A stretch of DNA of 11,507 nucleotides from Ignavibacteriaceae bacterium (lineage in GTDB: Bacteria > Bacteroidota > Ignavibacteria > Ignavibacteriales > Ignavibacteriaceae), in contig JAPHUI010000307.1 of NCBI GenBank assembly GCA_026193755.1, positions 1 through 11,507 on the forward strand. The letters are read 5' to 3'. The notes below the pieces were generated by a model, which made no database searches, had not been told where the DNA came from, and saw only the letters and a list, made by a program, of their open reading frames with translations. The position numbers and the translations under genes were made by a program. Shown here piece by piece: positions 1 through 7,482 of this stretch. Each line of letters starts with the position of its first letter. The first letter of the stretch is position 1.

Positions 1-327
1 GAATATAAGATACATTTATCACTTCAATAAGTCCATCATAAATAATAGTCAAATTTTAATTGGTTTAACATTTTAATTGCAATGTAATTTAGAAAGCGAT
101 TAATATTTCGCCACATGGGTTTTGTATTTGAATTATATTATTACAGAACCACTGCTATTTTAATTGAAATTTATTCAATAACACTGGTGTTTTAACATAA
201 AACGCCTTTACCCTTGTCCAAAGGGAAGCTGGATTTTCGGCTTCCCTTTTTTATTTACAAATCAAACAAAAAAAAACTTTTTATTCCCGGTTTAATTTGA
301 AATGGAAGATTGAACCGTATATTTTTT
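1..327. other. AT-rich intergenic leader region without a gene
   Basis: I see no coding region here: all frames are interrupted by stops and nothing resembles a protein end, a tRNA or an rRNA. It contains the terminator at 220-252 and a short dyad, AACAC-TG-GTGTT (180-191), that could be an operator or chance. Downstream of the terminator, 253-309 is A/T-rich and should hold the rsgA promoter, but no -35/-10 pair stands out; TTTACA (254-259) is the nearest -35 candidate and lacks a good partner. Confidence 0.6.
220..252 (+). terminator. Rho-independent terminator upstream of the rsgA operon
   Basis: A ten-pair perfect stem, AAAGGGAAGC (220-229) with GCTTCCCTTT (240-249), is extended inward by a T-G and a G-C pair. 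The inner loop is GATTTT, and the T run of the 3' arm continues to 252. It lies before rsgA on the same strand, so it probably ends a transcript from a gene to the left of the window and separates it from the rsgA-men operon. Confidence 0.85.
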
Positions 328-1314
328 ATGTTCCTCTTAAAAAAAATTAAGATTGATATCAAAGGCATCATCACTAAAATAGAAAGCAAAGATTATTACT
401 TGATTCCTTCTGGACAGGATAATGAAATAATCTGTTCTCTAAAAGGCAAATTCAAGAAGGAATATGCAATGAAGAAGGATAAACTCTTCTTCACTGATTT
501 TATTGCAGTTGGTGATTACGTTGAGTTTGAAATGAATAAAGACGGTACAGGAGTAATAAATAGGATAGAAAAAAGAAAAAACTATCTCTCAAGGAAATTG
601 CCGAAAGTACGCGGAGCCAGCTACAGGGGTGAAAGACTTGAACAGGTCGTTGCTGCCAATATTGATAATGTTGTGATAGTAACAAGCGTGCACTTTCCGG
701 ATTTTAATAATCGTGTGCTTGACAGACTTCTCGTCACAGCTGAAAGCTCTCACTTACATCCTATCATAGTCCTAAATAAAATCGATCTCGATGAATCCAG
801 GATTACTAAACATTGGAAATTACTTTATGAAAAAATTGGTTATAAGTTCATCTCAACAAGCGCTGAAACGAATGAAGGATTAGAAATACTGAAGAAAGAA
901 GTTGCTGAAAGAAAGAATTTATTTTGGGGACATTCCGGAGTGGGTAAATCTTCGCTGCTTAATAAAATGTTTCCACAACTAGATCTGAAAATTGGTGCGG
1001 TCAGCCAATATTCCTCTAAAGGAACTCATACTACTGTCACTTCTAAAATGATAAAAGTAGAAGAAAATACTTTTATTATCGATACACCGGGAATAAGAGA
1101 AATTGAACCGTATGGAATAAGAAAATCAGATTTGGGACATTATTTTGTTGAGTTCGTAGAGTATATTAACAGTTGTAAATTTAATACTTGCACACATAAC
1201 CATGAACCAGGCTGTGCAGTATTAGAATCAGTCGAGAAGGGATTAATTTCGGAACAAAGATATGACAGCTATCTGAGAATGTTAGAAACAATAGAGGATG
1301 ATATTAATTTCTGA
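328..1314 (+). CDS. rsgA: Ribosome small-subunit-dependent GTPase A (RsgA/YjeQ)
   Basis: RsgA is a circularly permuted GTPase that acts late in 30S ribosomal subunit maturation in the cytoplasm. Numbered from ATG 328, the order is an N-terminal OB-fold (about 13-95), then the G4 motif NKID (150-153) ahead of the P-loop GHSGVGKS (201-208). GTHTT (232-236) and G3 DTPG (252-255) follow, so the permutation is visible. The C-terminal zinc site is Cys283, Cys288, His290, Cys296. The length of 328 aa is normal for the family. The start is uncertain: an in-frame stop lies at 298-300 and a TTG at 310 would add six residues. The GGAAG at 304-308 is too close to the TTG and too far from the ATG to decide, so I chose the ATG. 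The stop overlaps the menF start (TGATG), so this is the first gene of a coupled operon. Confidence 0.95.
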   Translation: MFLLKKIKIDIKGIITKIESKDYYLIPSGQDNEIICSLKGKFKKEYAMKKDKLFFTDFIAVGDYVEFEMNKDGTGVINRIEKRKNYLSRKLPKVRGASYRGERLEQVVAANIDNVVIVTSVHFPDFNNRVLDRLLVTAESSHLHPIIVLNKIDLDESRITKHWKLLYEKIGYKFISTSAETNEGLEILKKEVAERKNLFWGHSGVGKSSLLNKMFPQLDLKIGAVSQYSSKGTHTTVTSKMIKVEENTFIIDTPGIREIEPYGIRKSDLGHYFVEFVEYINSCKFNTCTHNHEPGCAVLESVEKGLISEQRYDSYLRMLETIEDDINF

Positions 1315-2726
1315 TGAAAATTAATTCGGAAATAATTCTAAAAGATTTTTCAGCATTCACAAAGACATTTGAAAAAATAACTGAACAGCATTTAATCACC
1401 TACTCATTCCCTCTTAAAAATTTTGATTCATTAACAGTAATGGATCAACTAAACGAATTCTGTGATGATATTTTCTTCTTCAGGATTCCCGAGAACAAGC
1501 TAACAATTACCGGACTGAATTCTGCACTTGAACTGGCATCAGGTGAAAGCAATCATTTTTATTCTGTTAATGATCAGTTTAATTATTGGAAGAAAAATTA
1601 TAGCACTAATTGGAACGGATTAAATTTTAGTTCCTTACCAACTATATGCTGCACAGCTAAGTTTGACCCTTCAAAATCATCTTCTCTTTGGAATGATTTT
1701 GAATCACTTAGAATTTACATTCCTGAATTTATTTTTTCTTGCAAGGATGGGCAGACAATCGGAGTCTACAATTTTATTCTTCATAATAAACAAAGCCTAG
1801 AGGAGATTTCGAGCGGGTTATCATTTTATTTAAAAAAAGTTGAAGAGTTAAAAGAAAAACCGGTTGAAGAATTAAACCCCAAAATTAGGTCGACACTCAA
1901 TACAAGTGAGGAAGAAGTAAATAGTTGGAAGCAATCATTTAATAAAGCCTTGCAAATACTAAATGCAGGAGAGGTTGATAAATTAGTGCTTTCAAGAATG
2001 CATGGTTTTACTTTGTATGAACCAATTAACTGGACAATTTTGCTCGACAAATTAACGCAAAGGTTTAACGATTGTTATCTCTTCTTTACAAAAAGAAAAA
2101 GTTCATTCTTTTTCGGATCATCTCCTGAAATGTTTCTGAAAGTATCAAGTAATATTGCTGAAGTAGAATCGGTTGCGGGTTCTGCGCCGAGAGGCGAGGT
2201 GTTTGAAACAGATCAACAATTTGAAAGATTACTTCAAACAAGTGAAAAAAATCGTCGGGAACATCTTTTTGTAAGTGAATTTATTTCTGAGATACTGATT
2301 CACTATTCAGATAATGTACGAATCATAGAAGAAAAACAAATAAGAAAGCTCAATAATATTCAGCATCTTGTTACAAGGATTTCAGCAGAACTTAATTCTA
2401 AGAATAAGTTATTTGATCTGATTGACTCCCTATACCCTACTCCAGCTGTTTGCGGAGTACCTAAAGAATTGGCATTAAATTCTATCAGAAAGCTGGAAGT
2501 TCACGATCGAGGGTTGTATTCTGGGTTAATTGGATTAATGAATTTTGAAGGAGAATGTGAATTAGCTGTAACAATTCGTTCCGCTTTAGTAAAGAATAAC
2601 ACTGTGATGGCATTTGCCGGTGCAGGACTCGTTAAAGACTCGAACTCAGATGACGAATTTTTTGAAACGAACTTAAAACTTTATACGATACTATCTTTAT
2701 TTAGCAATGAAAATAAATGTAAATAG
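1314..2726 (+). CDS. menF: Isochorismate synthase, menaquinone biosynthesis
   Basis: This enzyme converts chorismate to isochorismate, the entry step of menaquinone synthesis. The C-terminal chorismate-binding domain (about 200-465) carries the family motifs: Lys223 in VDKLVLSR (position of the general base of MenF/EntC enzymes), GSSPE (268-272), AGSAPRG (288-294), REH (315-317), PTPAVCG (375-381), DRGLYSG (398-404), and GAGLV (436-440) followed by Glu451. The N-terminal 200 residues are poorly conserved, as usual for MenF. The length of 470 aa is typical. The ATG overlaps the rsgA stop by one base, implying translational coupling, and the 3' end overlaps menD by 20 bases. Anthranilate synthase or salicylate synthase would share the fold, but the menD and menH neighbours make isochorismate synthase the clear choice. 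Confidence 0.93.
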   Translation: MKINSEIILKDFSAFTKTFEKITEQHLITYSFPLKNFDSLTVMDQLNEFCDDIFFFRIPENKLTITGLNSALELASGESNHFYSVNDQFNYWKKNYSTNWNGLNFSSLPTICCTAKFDPSKSSSLWNDFESLRIYIPEFIFSCKDGQTIGVYNFILHNKQSLEEISSGLSFYLKKVEELKEKPVEELNPKIRSTLNTSEEEVNSWKQSFNKALQILNAGEVDKLVLSRMHGFTLYEPINWTILLDKLTQRFNDCYLFFTKRKSSFFFGSSPEMFLKVSSNIAEVESVAGSAPRGEVFETDQQFERLLQTSEKNRREHLFVSEFISEILIHYSDNVRIIEEKQIRKLNNIQHLVTRISAELNSKNKLFDLIDSLYPTPAVCGVPKELALNSIRKLEVHDRGLYSGLIGLMNFEGECELAVTIRSALVKNNTVMAFAGAGLVKDSNSDDEFFETNLKLYTILSLFSNENKCK

Positions 2727-4482
2727 AAATAATTTATGGAGCCGGATTTTTATTGATCAGCTTGCTGTAATGCGTGTGCAGCATGCTTGTATTTCTCCAG
2801 GTTCAAGAAGCACACCGCTAACTTACATTTTATCAAAAAATAGAAAGATTAAATCTTTTATCCATATTGATGAAAGAAGTTCTGCGTTTTTTGCACTTGG
2901 ATTGGCAAAAGTAACAGGCAAACCCGTCCTTGTAATAACGACTTCCGGAACAGCAGTAGCTGAACTCTATCCCGCAATTATCGAGGCTTATCAGCAGCGA
3001 ACCCCACTAATTATTTGCACTGCAGACCGACCAGCTGAATTAATCGGGACTGGTGCAAACCAAACAATAAATCAGCACAATATATTTCGAAACCATATAC
3101 GTTGGTTTAGAGATTTAGGTTTGCCTTCAATAAGTGATACGGGGTTTTATCATCTCCAAAAAATTGCTATTAAAGCTTATCGTATTAGCTCCTCGGAGAA
3201 CAGAGGTCCGGTTCATCTTAATTTCCCTTTTAAAAAACCCCTCGAACCTTTTTCCTATACGGACAGTGTTAGTAAAAATATATTTAGGACAAAACCGCAA
3301 AGATTAATTAGAACAAATTCACAAATTTCAACGCCTAAGCTTGAAAAGAGTAAAGACTTTAAAAGAATTGTTAGTCAATTAACTGAATCGGAAAAAGGGA
3401 TTATCCTGGTTGGGCCAATGGAGTATGATGATAAGTTAATTAAAAAAATTAAGGAACTCTCAGGCTTACTGAAATATCCTGTCTTCGCTGACGGAATTTC
3501 ACAACTCAGATTTAGTGTCAATAAAAAAGATAATTTTTTAATATCTAATTTCAATTCGATGTTTGCATCTCAAAAATTTATTAGTGAACACAATCCAGAC
3601 ATAATTCTTCAGTTTGGCAGGACTCCGACTTCTACAATAATGGAAAAATTTCTGGAAGAAACTGATTCTGTTAGATACACTATTGATACCTATGGTGACA
3701 AGCATGATCCTGCAAGAACTGCAAATTTAATATTTGCAATTAAACCAGTCTCTTTTTGCGAGACCTTAATTTCGCAATTAAGAGAAGAGAACTTCAAAAG
3801 ACCTAAATCGAACTGGTCAAAAGATTTTATCCGGGCTGAAGAGATTAGTGAAAATCTAAAATCGAAAATTATTGACAGAGCAAAATTTCCAAACGAACCA
3901 TCAATTATAACTGAAATTCTAAAACTAATTCCTTCTGGAAGTAATTTAGTAATAGGTAACAGTCTTCCTGTTAGGGATCTTGATAATTTTGCCTTTAAAT
4001 CTTCAAAGAAGATTAAAATTCATTTTAATAGAGGCGCAAGCGGAATTGATGGAATTACTTCAACAGCGTTAGGCATAGCTTCAATAAAGAAAAAAACTTT
4101 TTTAATAACGGGGGACCTTTCTTTTCTCCATGATCTAAATGCTCTTGCTGCTGCAGTTAAATATTCTATCCCAATAACCATACTAGTTATAAATAATAAC
4201 GGCGGCGGTATTTTCGAATCGCTCCCTATTGCAAACAGAGTTAAACACTTTGATAAATTTTTTATCACGCCTCATAACCTTGATTTAGGTGAGATTATAA
4301 AATCATTCGGAATAGATCATCAGCTAATTACAACAAGAAAAGAACTTCAGCGGCATTTAAAGAATAGTCTTAACCTGAATATTCCATCAGTACTTGAAAT
4401 ACAAACTGATGCTGTCCGATCTGTTGAGCTTCGTATAAAAATTAGCAGTGAGACGAAAAAAAATCTGGATAAAGAGTTTTAG
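2707..4482 (+). CDS. menD: SEPHCHC synthase (MenD), thiamine diphosphate enzyme
   Basis: MenD joins 2-oxoglutarate (after decarboxylation) to isochorismate, giving 2-succinyl-5-enolpyruvyl-6-hydroxy-3-cyclohexene-1-carboxylate. The N-terminal Pyr domain shows PGSRST (31-36), the cofactor-activating Glu56 in IDERSSAFF, TSGTA (79-83), TADRP (105-109) and GANQTI (116-121). The C-terminal PP domain shows NRGASGIDG (441-449), the metal/diphosphate motif GDLSFLHD (469-476) and NNNGGGIF (496-503). All are hallmarks of MenD rather than acetolactate synthase. The length of 591 aa is within the usual range. The start lies inside the end of menF with no obvious Shine-Dalgarno, so translation probably depends on ribosomes finishing menF. 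The gap to menH is 2 bases. Confidence 0.96.
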   Translation: MKINVNRNNLWSRIFIDQLAVMRVQHACISPGSRSTPLTYILSKNRKIKSFIHIDERSSAFFALGLAKVTGKPVLVITTSGTAVAELYPAIIEAYQQRTPLIICTADRPAELIGTGANQTINQHNIFRNHIRWFRDLGLPSISDTGFYHLQKIAIKAYRISSSENRGPVHLNFPFKKPLEPFSYTDSVSKNIFRTKPQRLIRTNSQISTPKLEKSKDFKRIVSQLTESEKGIILVGPMEYDDKLIKKIKELSGLLKYPVFADGISQLRFSVNKKDNFLISNFNSMFASQKFISEHNPDIILQFGRTPTSTIMEKFLEETDSVRYTIDTYGDKHDPARTANLIFAIKPVSFCETLISQLREENFKRPKSNWSKDFIRAEEISENLKSKIIDRAKFPNEPSIITEILKLIPSGSNLVIGNSLPVRDLDNFAFKSSKKIKIHFNRGASGIDGITSTALGIASIKKKTFLITGDLSFLHDLNALAAAVKYSIPITILVINNNGGGIFESLPIANRVKHFDKFFITPHNLDLGEIIKSFGIDHQLITTRKELQRHLKNSLNLNIPSVLEIQTDAVRSVELRIKISSETKKNLDKEF

Positions 4483-4484
4483 GA

Positions 4485-5306
4485 ATGTTTATTCAATACG
4501 AAAGTATTAAACTTCATTTTGAAAATTTTTCTGATTTTGATCCTGGTAAAAAGACTATAATTTTTCTTCACGGCTTTACCGGTTCAGCAAATGATTGGAA
4601 AGATGTCGCAAGTAAACTTGATAAACGATTCAATAAAATAGCCTTTGATTTAATCGGTCACGGAAAAACCAGCTCACCTACCGACGTTAAATTTTATAAG
4701 ATTGATTCCGTCACCAATCAGATTGAAGTACTAATTCGACATCTTGGATTAAAAGGAGTAATTCTCTGCGGTTATTCGATGGGAGGCAGAGTTGCACTTA
4801 ACTTTGCTGTAAATAATCCAAATCTTTTATCCGGACTGATTCTTGAAAGTTCGTCAGCAGGCATCAGAAACAAGAATGAGAGAGCGAAAAGAAAAAACAA
4901 CGATGAAGAACTTGCTTCCTTCATCCTGAACAATTCAATTGAAGATTTCGTAACCAAATGGCTGGATCAGGAAATATTTGGTACTATCAGACGGTTCTCA
5001 AATGAGAAAATTAAAATGATAAAAGAAGAAAAGATGAGAAATTCACGTACCGGATTGGCTAATTCGCTAATAAGTTTTGGAACGGGTGTAATGCCTTACC
5101 TCGGTTCTGAATTAATTAAATTGAAAATACCTGCTCTTCTCATATCAGGTGGGTTGGATGAAAAGTTTACACAAATAAATCAAAGTCTAAGAAAACTATT
5201 TCCATCTGCTAAACATAAAATAATCTCCACAGCCGGGCACAATACACATCTCGAAGAACCGAAGAAGTTTGGCGACGCAGTTAATAAATTTCTAAAATCT
5301 TTTTGA
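4485..5306 (+). CDS. menH: SHCHC synthase (MenH), alpha/beta hydrolase
   Basis: MenH eliminates pyruvate from SEPHCHC to give 2-succinyl-6-hydroxy-2,4-cyclohexadiene-1-carboxylate. It is an alpha/beta-hydrolase of 273 aa with an oxyanion HGFTGS (29-34), GHGKTS (58-63), nucleophile elbow GYSMGG (96-101, Ser98), acid Asp225 in GGLDEKF, and His252 in AGHNTHLEEP. HGFTGS and the AGHNxHxE block are typical of MenH. Its place directly after menD, 2 bases away, supports the assignment over a generic hydrolase. No terminator follows its stop. Its last 33 codons, and probably its last 45, are repeated in diverged form at 7333-7467 without the rest of the gene. Confidence 0.92.
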   Translation: MFIQYESIKLHFENFSDFDPGKKTIIFLHGFTGSANDWKDVASKLDKRFNKIAFDLIGHGKTSSPTDVKFYKIDSVTNQIEVLIRHLGLKGVILCGYSMGGRVALNFAVNNPNLLSGLILESSSAGIRNKNERAKRKNNDEELASFILNNSIEDFVTKWLDQEIFGTIRRFSNEKIKMIKEEKMRNSRTGLANSLISFGTGVMPYLGSELIKLKIPALLISGGLDEKFTQINQSLRKLFPSAKHKIISTAGHNTHLEEPKKFGDAVNKFLKSF

Positions 5307-5309
5307 ATC

Positions 5310-5338
5310 TTGACAAAGGAAATACCTAATCATAAATT
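5310..5338 (+). promoter_or_regulatory. Predicted sigma-70-type promoter for the propeller gene
   Basis: A perfect -35 box TTGACA (5310-5315) is followed after exactly 17 bases by TAAATT (5333-5338), four of six to the consensus -10. It starts just after the menH stop and would give a leader of roughly 85 bases before the ATG at 5431. It suggests the secreted-protein gene is transcribed independently of the men operon. The call rests on sequence match only; Bacteroidota proper often use other promoter motifs. Confidence 0.5.
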
Positions 5339-5417
5339 GTTGGTTCACTGATCAAAAAAGCTTAAGTTAATACATCTGATTAAGTAAAACCTTACAACTT
5401 GTTTTAATCACAATCAG

Positions 5418-5424
5418 AAAGGAG
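5418..5424 (+). promoter_or_regulatory. Strong Shine-Dalgarno of the propeller gene
   Basis: AAAGGAG lies six bases before the ATG at 5431 and is the best match to the anti-Shine-Dalgarno in the window. The men genes upstream have weak or no such site and rely on overlaps. It fixes the start of the secreted protein. Confidence 0.75.
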
Positions 5425-5430
5425 CCAGTT

Positions 5431-7167
5431 ATGAAGCTAATATTTACTGTCTTACTTCTCATTTCTTTTTTTTCCACTTTCGCACAAGTCACTTTTACAG
5501 ATGTTGCTCCTGCAATGGGAGTTGATGATATTGGCAATGGTCAGGGAGTATCTTCCATCGATTTTGATAATGATGGATTCATCGATATTTTCCTTGTCAA
5601 TAATGGTCAGCCTTGCCGCCTATTTCGTAATGATTTAGGAATCGGTTTTACAGATGTTGCCTCCACTTTAGGTGTAAACAATAACGGAAACGGCAGAGGT
5701 TGTGCAATCGGTGATTTCAATAATGATGGATTGACAGACATCGTAATCGGGAATTTCAGTCAGAGTTGCATCTTGTACTGGAACGATTCAACAGCTTTCA
5801 CCAATGTTACTACTGCTGCCGGAATGAACTTCACAACCTGGGGTGGTTCAATCAACTGGTTTGATTACAACAACGACAGCCGTCTCGATTGTTATATCGG
5901 TAACGATGGGATACCCACACACGCAAATTATCTATTCGCGAATAATGATCTTTCAACATTCACTGAAGTTGCAGCTAGCGTAGGACTGACCGATGACCTT
6001 TCGACCCTTTCAACAGCTACTGCTGATTACGACAACGATGGTGATCTTGATATTTTCATTGGAAACCAAAGCGGATCACCTACCGGCGTTCTCTTCCAGA
6101 ATAACGGAGGTTCTTTTACAGATGTTTCCGTCTCTTCCGGACTTGAGACATATTCTTACACCTGGGGTGCCGATTGGGGTGACTTTGATAACGACGGCGA
6201 TCTCGATCTCTATCTTGCAAATTCGAACGCAGGTAATCAATGTTTCGTGAATAATGGCGACGGGACCTTCACTGAATCAGCAGCTTTCCTTGGGATAGCT
6301 GACCCTACTTCCTCCTTTTCATGCGGTTGGGCAGATTTCGATAATGACGGTGATCTCGATCTCTACGTTGCAAATGCCAGTTCGGGTGTTGACAAACTTT
6401 ACAGAAATGAAGGTGCAACATTTACAGATGTCGCAGCTTCAGTAGGAACGAATGATACGAGGCATTCCAATAGTACAACGTGGGCAGATTTCAATAACGA
6501 TGGGTTTCTTGACTTGTATCTTTCAAATAACGGAAGTGAAAATAGGCTTTATATGAGTAATGCTGGAAACTCTAATCACTGGCTTGAGCTTAAGCTTGTC
6601 GGCATAACAGTCAATCGTTCCGCTATTGGTGCGCGGGTTCGTATTGTTGCCGACGGATCATCACAAATTCGTGAGGTGCAAGGTGGTTCCGGACACAACG
6701 GCCAGAATTCACTTCCGGTTGAATTTGGACTTGGAGCGATTACGACAGTTGACAGTATTATTGTTAACTGGCCCGGCGGTCCGGTGGATATACATACAAA
6801 CATTGCAGCCGACCAGATTATTAGTGTTACTGAAGGACAACCGATTGTATCCGTTGAATTGTCAAACTTTGCTACACCAGTTGGTTATGTGCTCGCACAA
6901 AATTATCCCAATCCGTTTAATCCTTCTACAACTATTGAATACTCACTACCTGAAAGAACAGATGTTAAACTGTCAGTTATAAATATTGTTGGTGAAGAGG
7001 TAACTGAGTTAGTGAACCAGACAATGGATGCAGGCAATCACAGGGTCGAGTTCAATGCAGCAAATTTACCAAGTGGAGTTTATTTCTACAGGCTGCAGGC
7101 AGGTAATCCTTCGACAGGCTCAGGACAAAGCTTTATTACAAGTAAAAAAATGATTCTCTTAAAGTAA
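5431..7167 (+). CDS. Secreted FG-GAP/VCBS propeller protein with ASPIC/UnbV domain and T9SS sorting tail
   Basis: The 578-aa protein begins with a signal peptide (MKLIFTVLLLISFFSTFA, cleavage likely before Gln19). Seven calcium-binding-type DxDxDG-like loops follow at 44, 95, 145, 199, 251, 302 and 353, spaced 50-54 residues apart, as expected for a seven-bladed beta-propeller. The third has NNDS instead of NNDG. An ASPIC/UnbV-type domain (about 383-455, as in CRTAC1-like proteins) ends in a VNWPGG motif. A linker leads to a type A type IX secretion sorting domain (about 487-578, starting QNYPNPFNPSTTIEYSLPE, ending KKMILLK). It is therefore probably exported through Sec and T9SS and attached to or released from the surface. 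Its ligand is unknown; adhesion or glycan binding is a guess. Base composition is visibly more G+C-rich than the men genes. It has its own promoter, ribosome binding site and terminator. An eight-codon insertion (559-566) sits in the sorting domain. Confidence 0.9.
   Translation: MKLIFTVLLLISFFSTFAQVTFTDVAPAMGVDDIGNGQGVSSIDFDNDGFIDIFLVNNGQPCRLFRNDLGIGFTDVASTLGVNNNGNGRGCAIGDFNNDGLTDIVIGNFSQSCILYWNDSTAFTNVTTAAGMNFTTWGGSINWFDYNNDSRLDCYIGNDGIPTHANYLFANNDLSTFTEVAASVGLTDDLSTLSTATADYDNDGDLDIFIGNQSGSPTGVLFQNNGGSFTDVSVSSGLETYSYTWGADWGDFDNDGDLDLYLANSNAGNQCFVNNGDGTFTESAAFLGIADPTSSFSCGWADFDNDGDLDLYVANASSGVDKLYRNEGATFTDVAASVGTNDTRHSNSTTWADFNNDGFLDLYLSNNGSENRLYMSNAGNSNHWLELKLVGITVNRSAIGARVRIVADGSSQIREVQGGSGHNGQNSLPVEFGLGAITTVDSIIVNWPGGPVDIHTNIAADQIISVTEGQPIVSVELSNFATPVGYVLAQNYPNPFNPSTTIEYSLPERTDVKLSVINIVGEEVTELVNQTMDAGNHRVEFNAANLPSGVYFYRLQAGNPSTGSGQSFITSKKMILLK
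7105..7128 (+). repeat. 24-base in-frame insertion encoding NPSTGSGQ in the sorting domain
   Basis: Type A sorting tails normally run from the YFYRLQAG strand directly into S-F-x-x-x-K-K-M. Here NPSTGSGQ, codons 559-566, lies between AG and SF. Its core CCTTCGACAGGCTCAGG has only short symmetrical ends (CCT/AGG). From memory, very similar short elements (CTTCGACAGGCTCAG or CTTCGACAAGCTCAG) are dispersed in many FCB-group genomes and recur at this very spot in sorting domains. That point is recollection, not something the window shows, since there is only one copy here. Confidence 0.5.
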
Positions 7168-7172
7168 TTTAT

Positions 7173-7194
7173 AGGGAGCTTCAGCTCCCTTTTT
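7173..7194 (+). terminator. Rho-independent terminator of the propeller gene
   Basis: A perfect seven-pair stem AGGGAGC (7173-7179) / GCTCCCT (7184-7190) with a TTCA loop is followed by TTTT (7191-7194), starting six bases after the stop codon. On the other strand no T run follows, so it would not serve well for the convergent dprA-like transcript. Confidence 0.9.
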
Positions 7195-7332
7195 AATCTT
7201 TTCCTCATTTCCATTTTAAGGAACGTGGTTTAAAAGTTTTTAAATATTACCTCCCTATTTACAGGAGTTGGTTTGACCAAGACTTCTTTAACACCCTTGG
7301 TATTTATTTAAGTCATATTTGTAATTAACTGA

Positions 7333-7467
7333 GAAATAATCAGTGAATTAAATCATCAATTTCATTATGCAAAACATAAAATAATCTCCACAACCGGGCA
7401 CAATACTCATCTTGAAGAACCCAAAAAGTTTATAGAAGCAGTTAATAGTTTTTTAAGCAGGTTTTAA
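7333..7467 (+). pseudogene. Orphan diverged 3' end of menH
   Basis: The last 32 codons before the TAA at 7465-7467 read AKHKIISTTGHNTHLEEP and onward to a final RF. They match the end of menH without gaps: 26 of 32 residues are identical and the stop is at the same place (TAA against TGA). Six further codons differ only silently, a pattern of protein-level conservation rather than random decay. Weaker similarity (the I, L and F positions) continues upstream to about 7333; a TGA at 7330-7332 closes the frame. There is no in-frame start, ribosome site, nucleophile or acid residue, so it cannot be a working enzyme. It keeps only the catalytic-His region. The shift relative to menH is exactly 2161 bases over the aligned part. 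It lies between the propeller terminator and the convergent dprA-like gene. Confidence 0.88.
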
Positions 7468-7482
7468 TTTGATGTTTTTATT

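Noticed and set aside
500..685. Minus-strand open frame inside rsgA, and similar antisense frames within menF, menD, menH, the propeller gene, dprA-like and recQ
   Set aside because: All are short and opposite well-supported coding sequence, and none shows a recognisable domain.
6181..6369. Near-identical DNA segments encoding DFDNDGDLDLY as a mobile repeat
   Set aside because: They are internal protein repeats of the FG-GAP propeller with matching codons, explained by blade duplication.
6626..6982. 118-codon open frame on the plus strand inside the propeller gene
   Set aside because: It lies wholly within the ASPIC and sorting-domain coding region in a different frame and has no recognisable motif; a shadow frame.
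7333..7467. Orphan menH tail as a small functional protein
   Set aside because: It has no in-frame start codon or ribosome site and lacks the nucleophile and acid residues; the ATG at 7367 is in another frame and stops after five codons.
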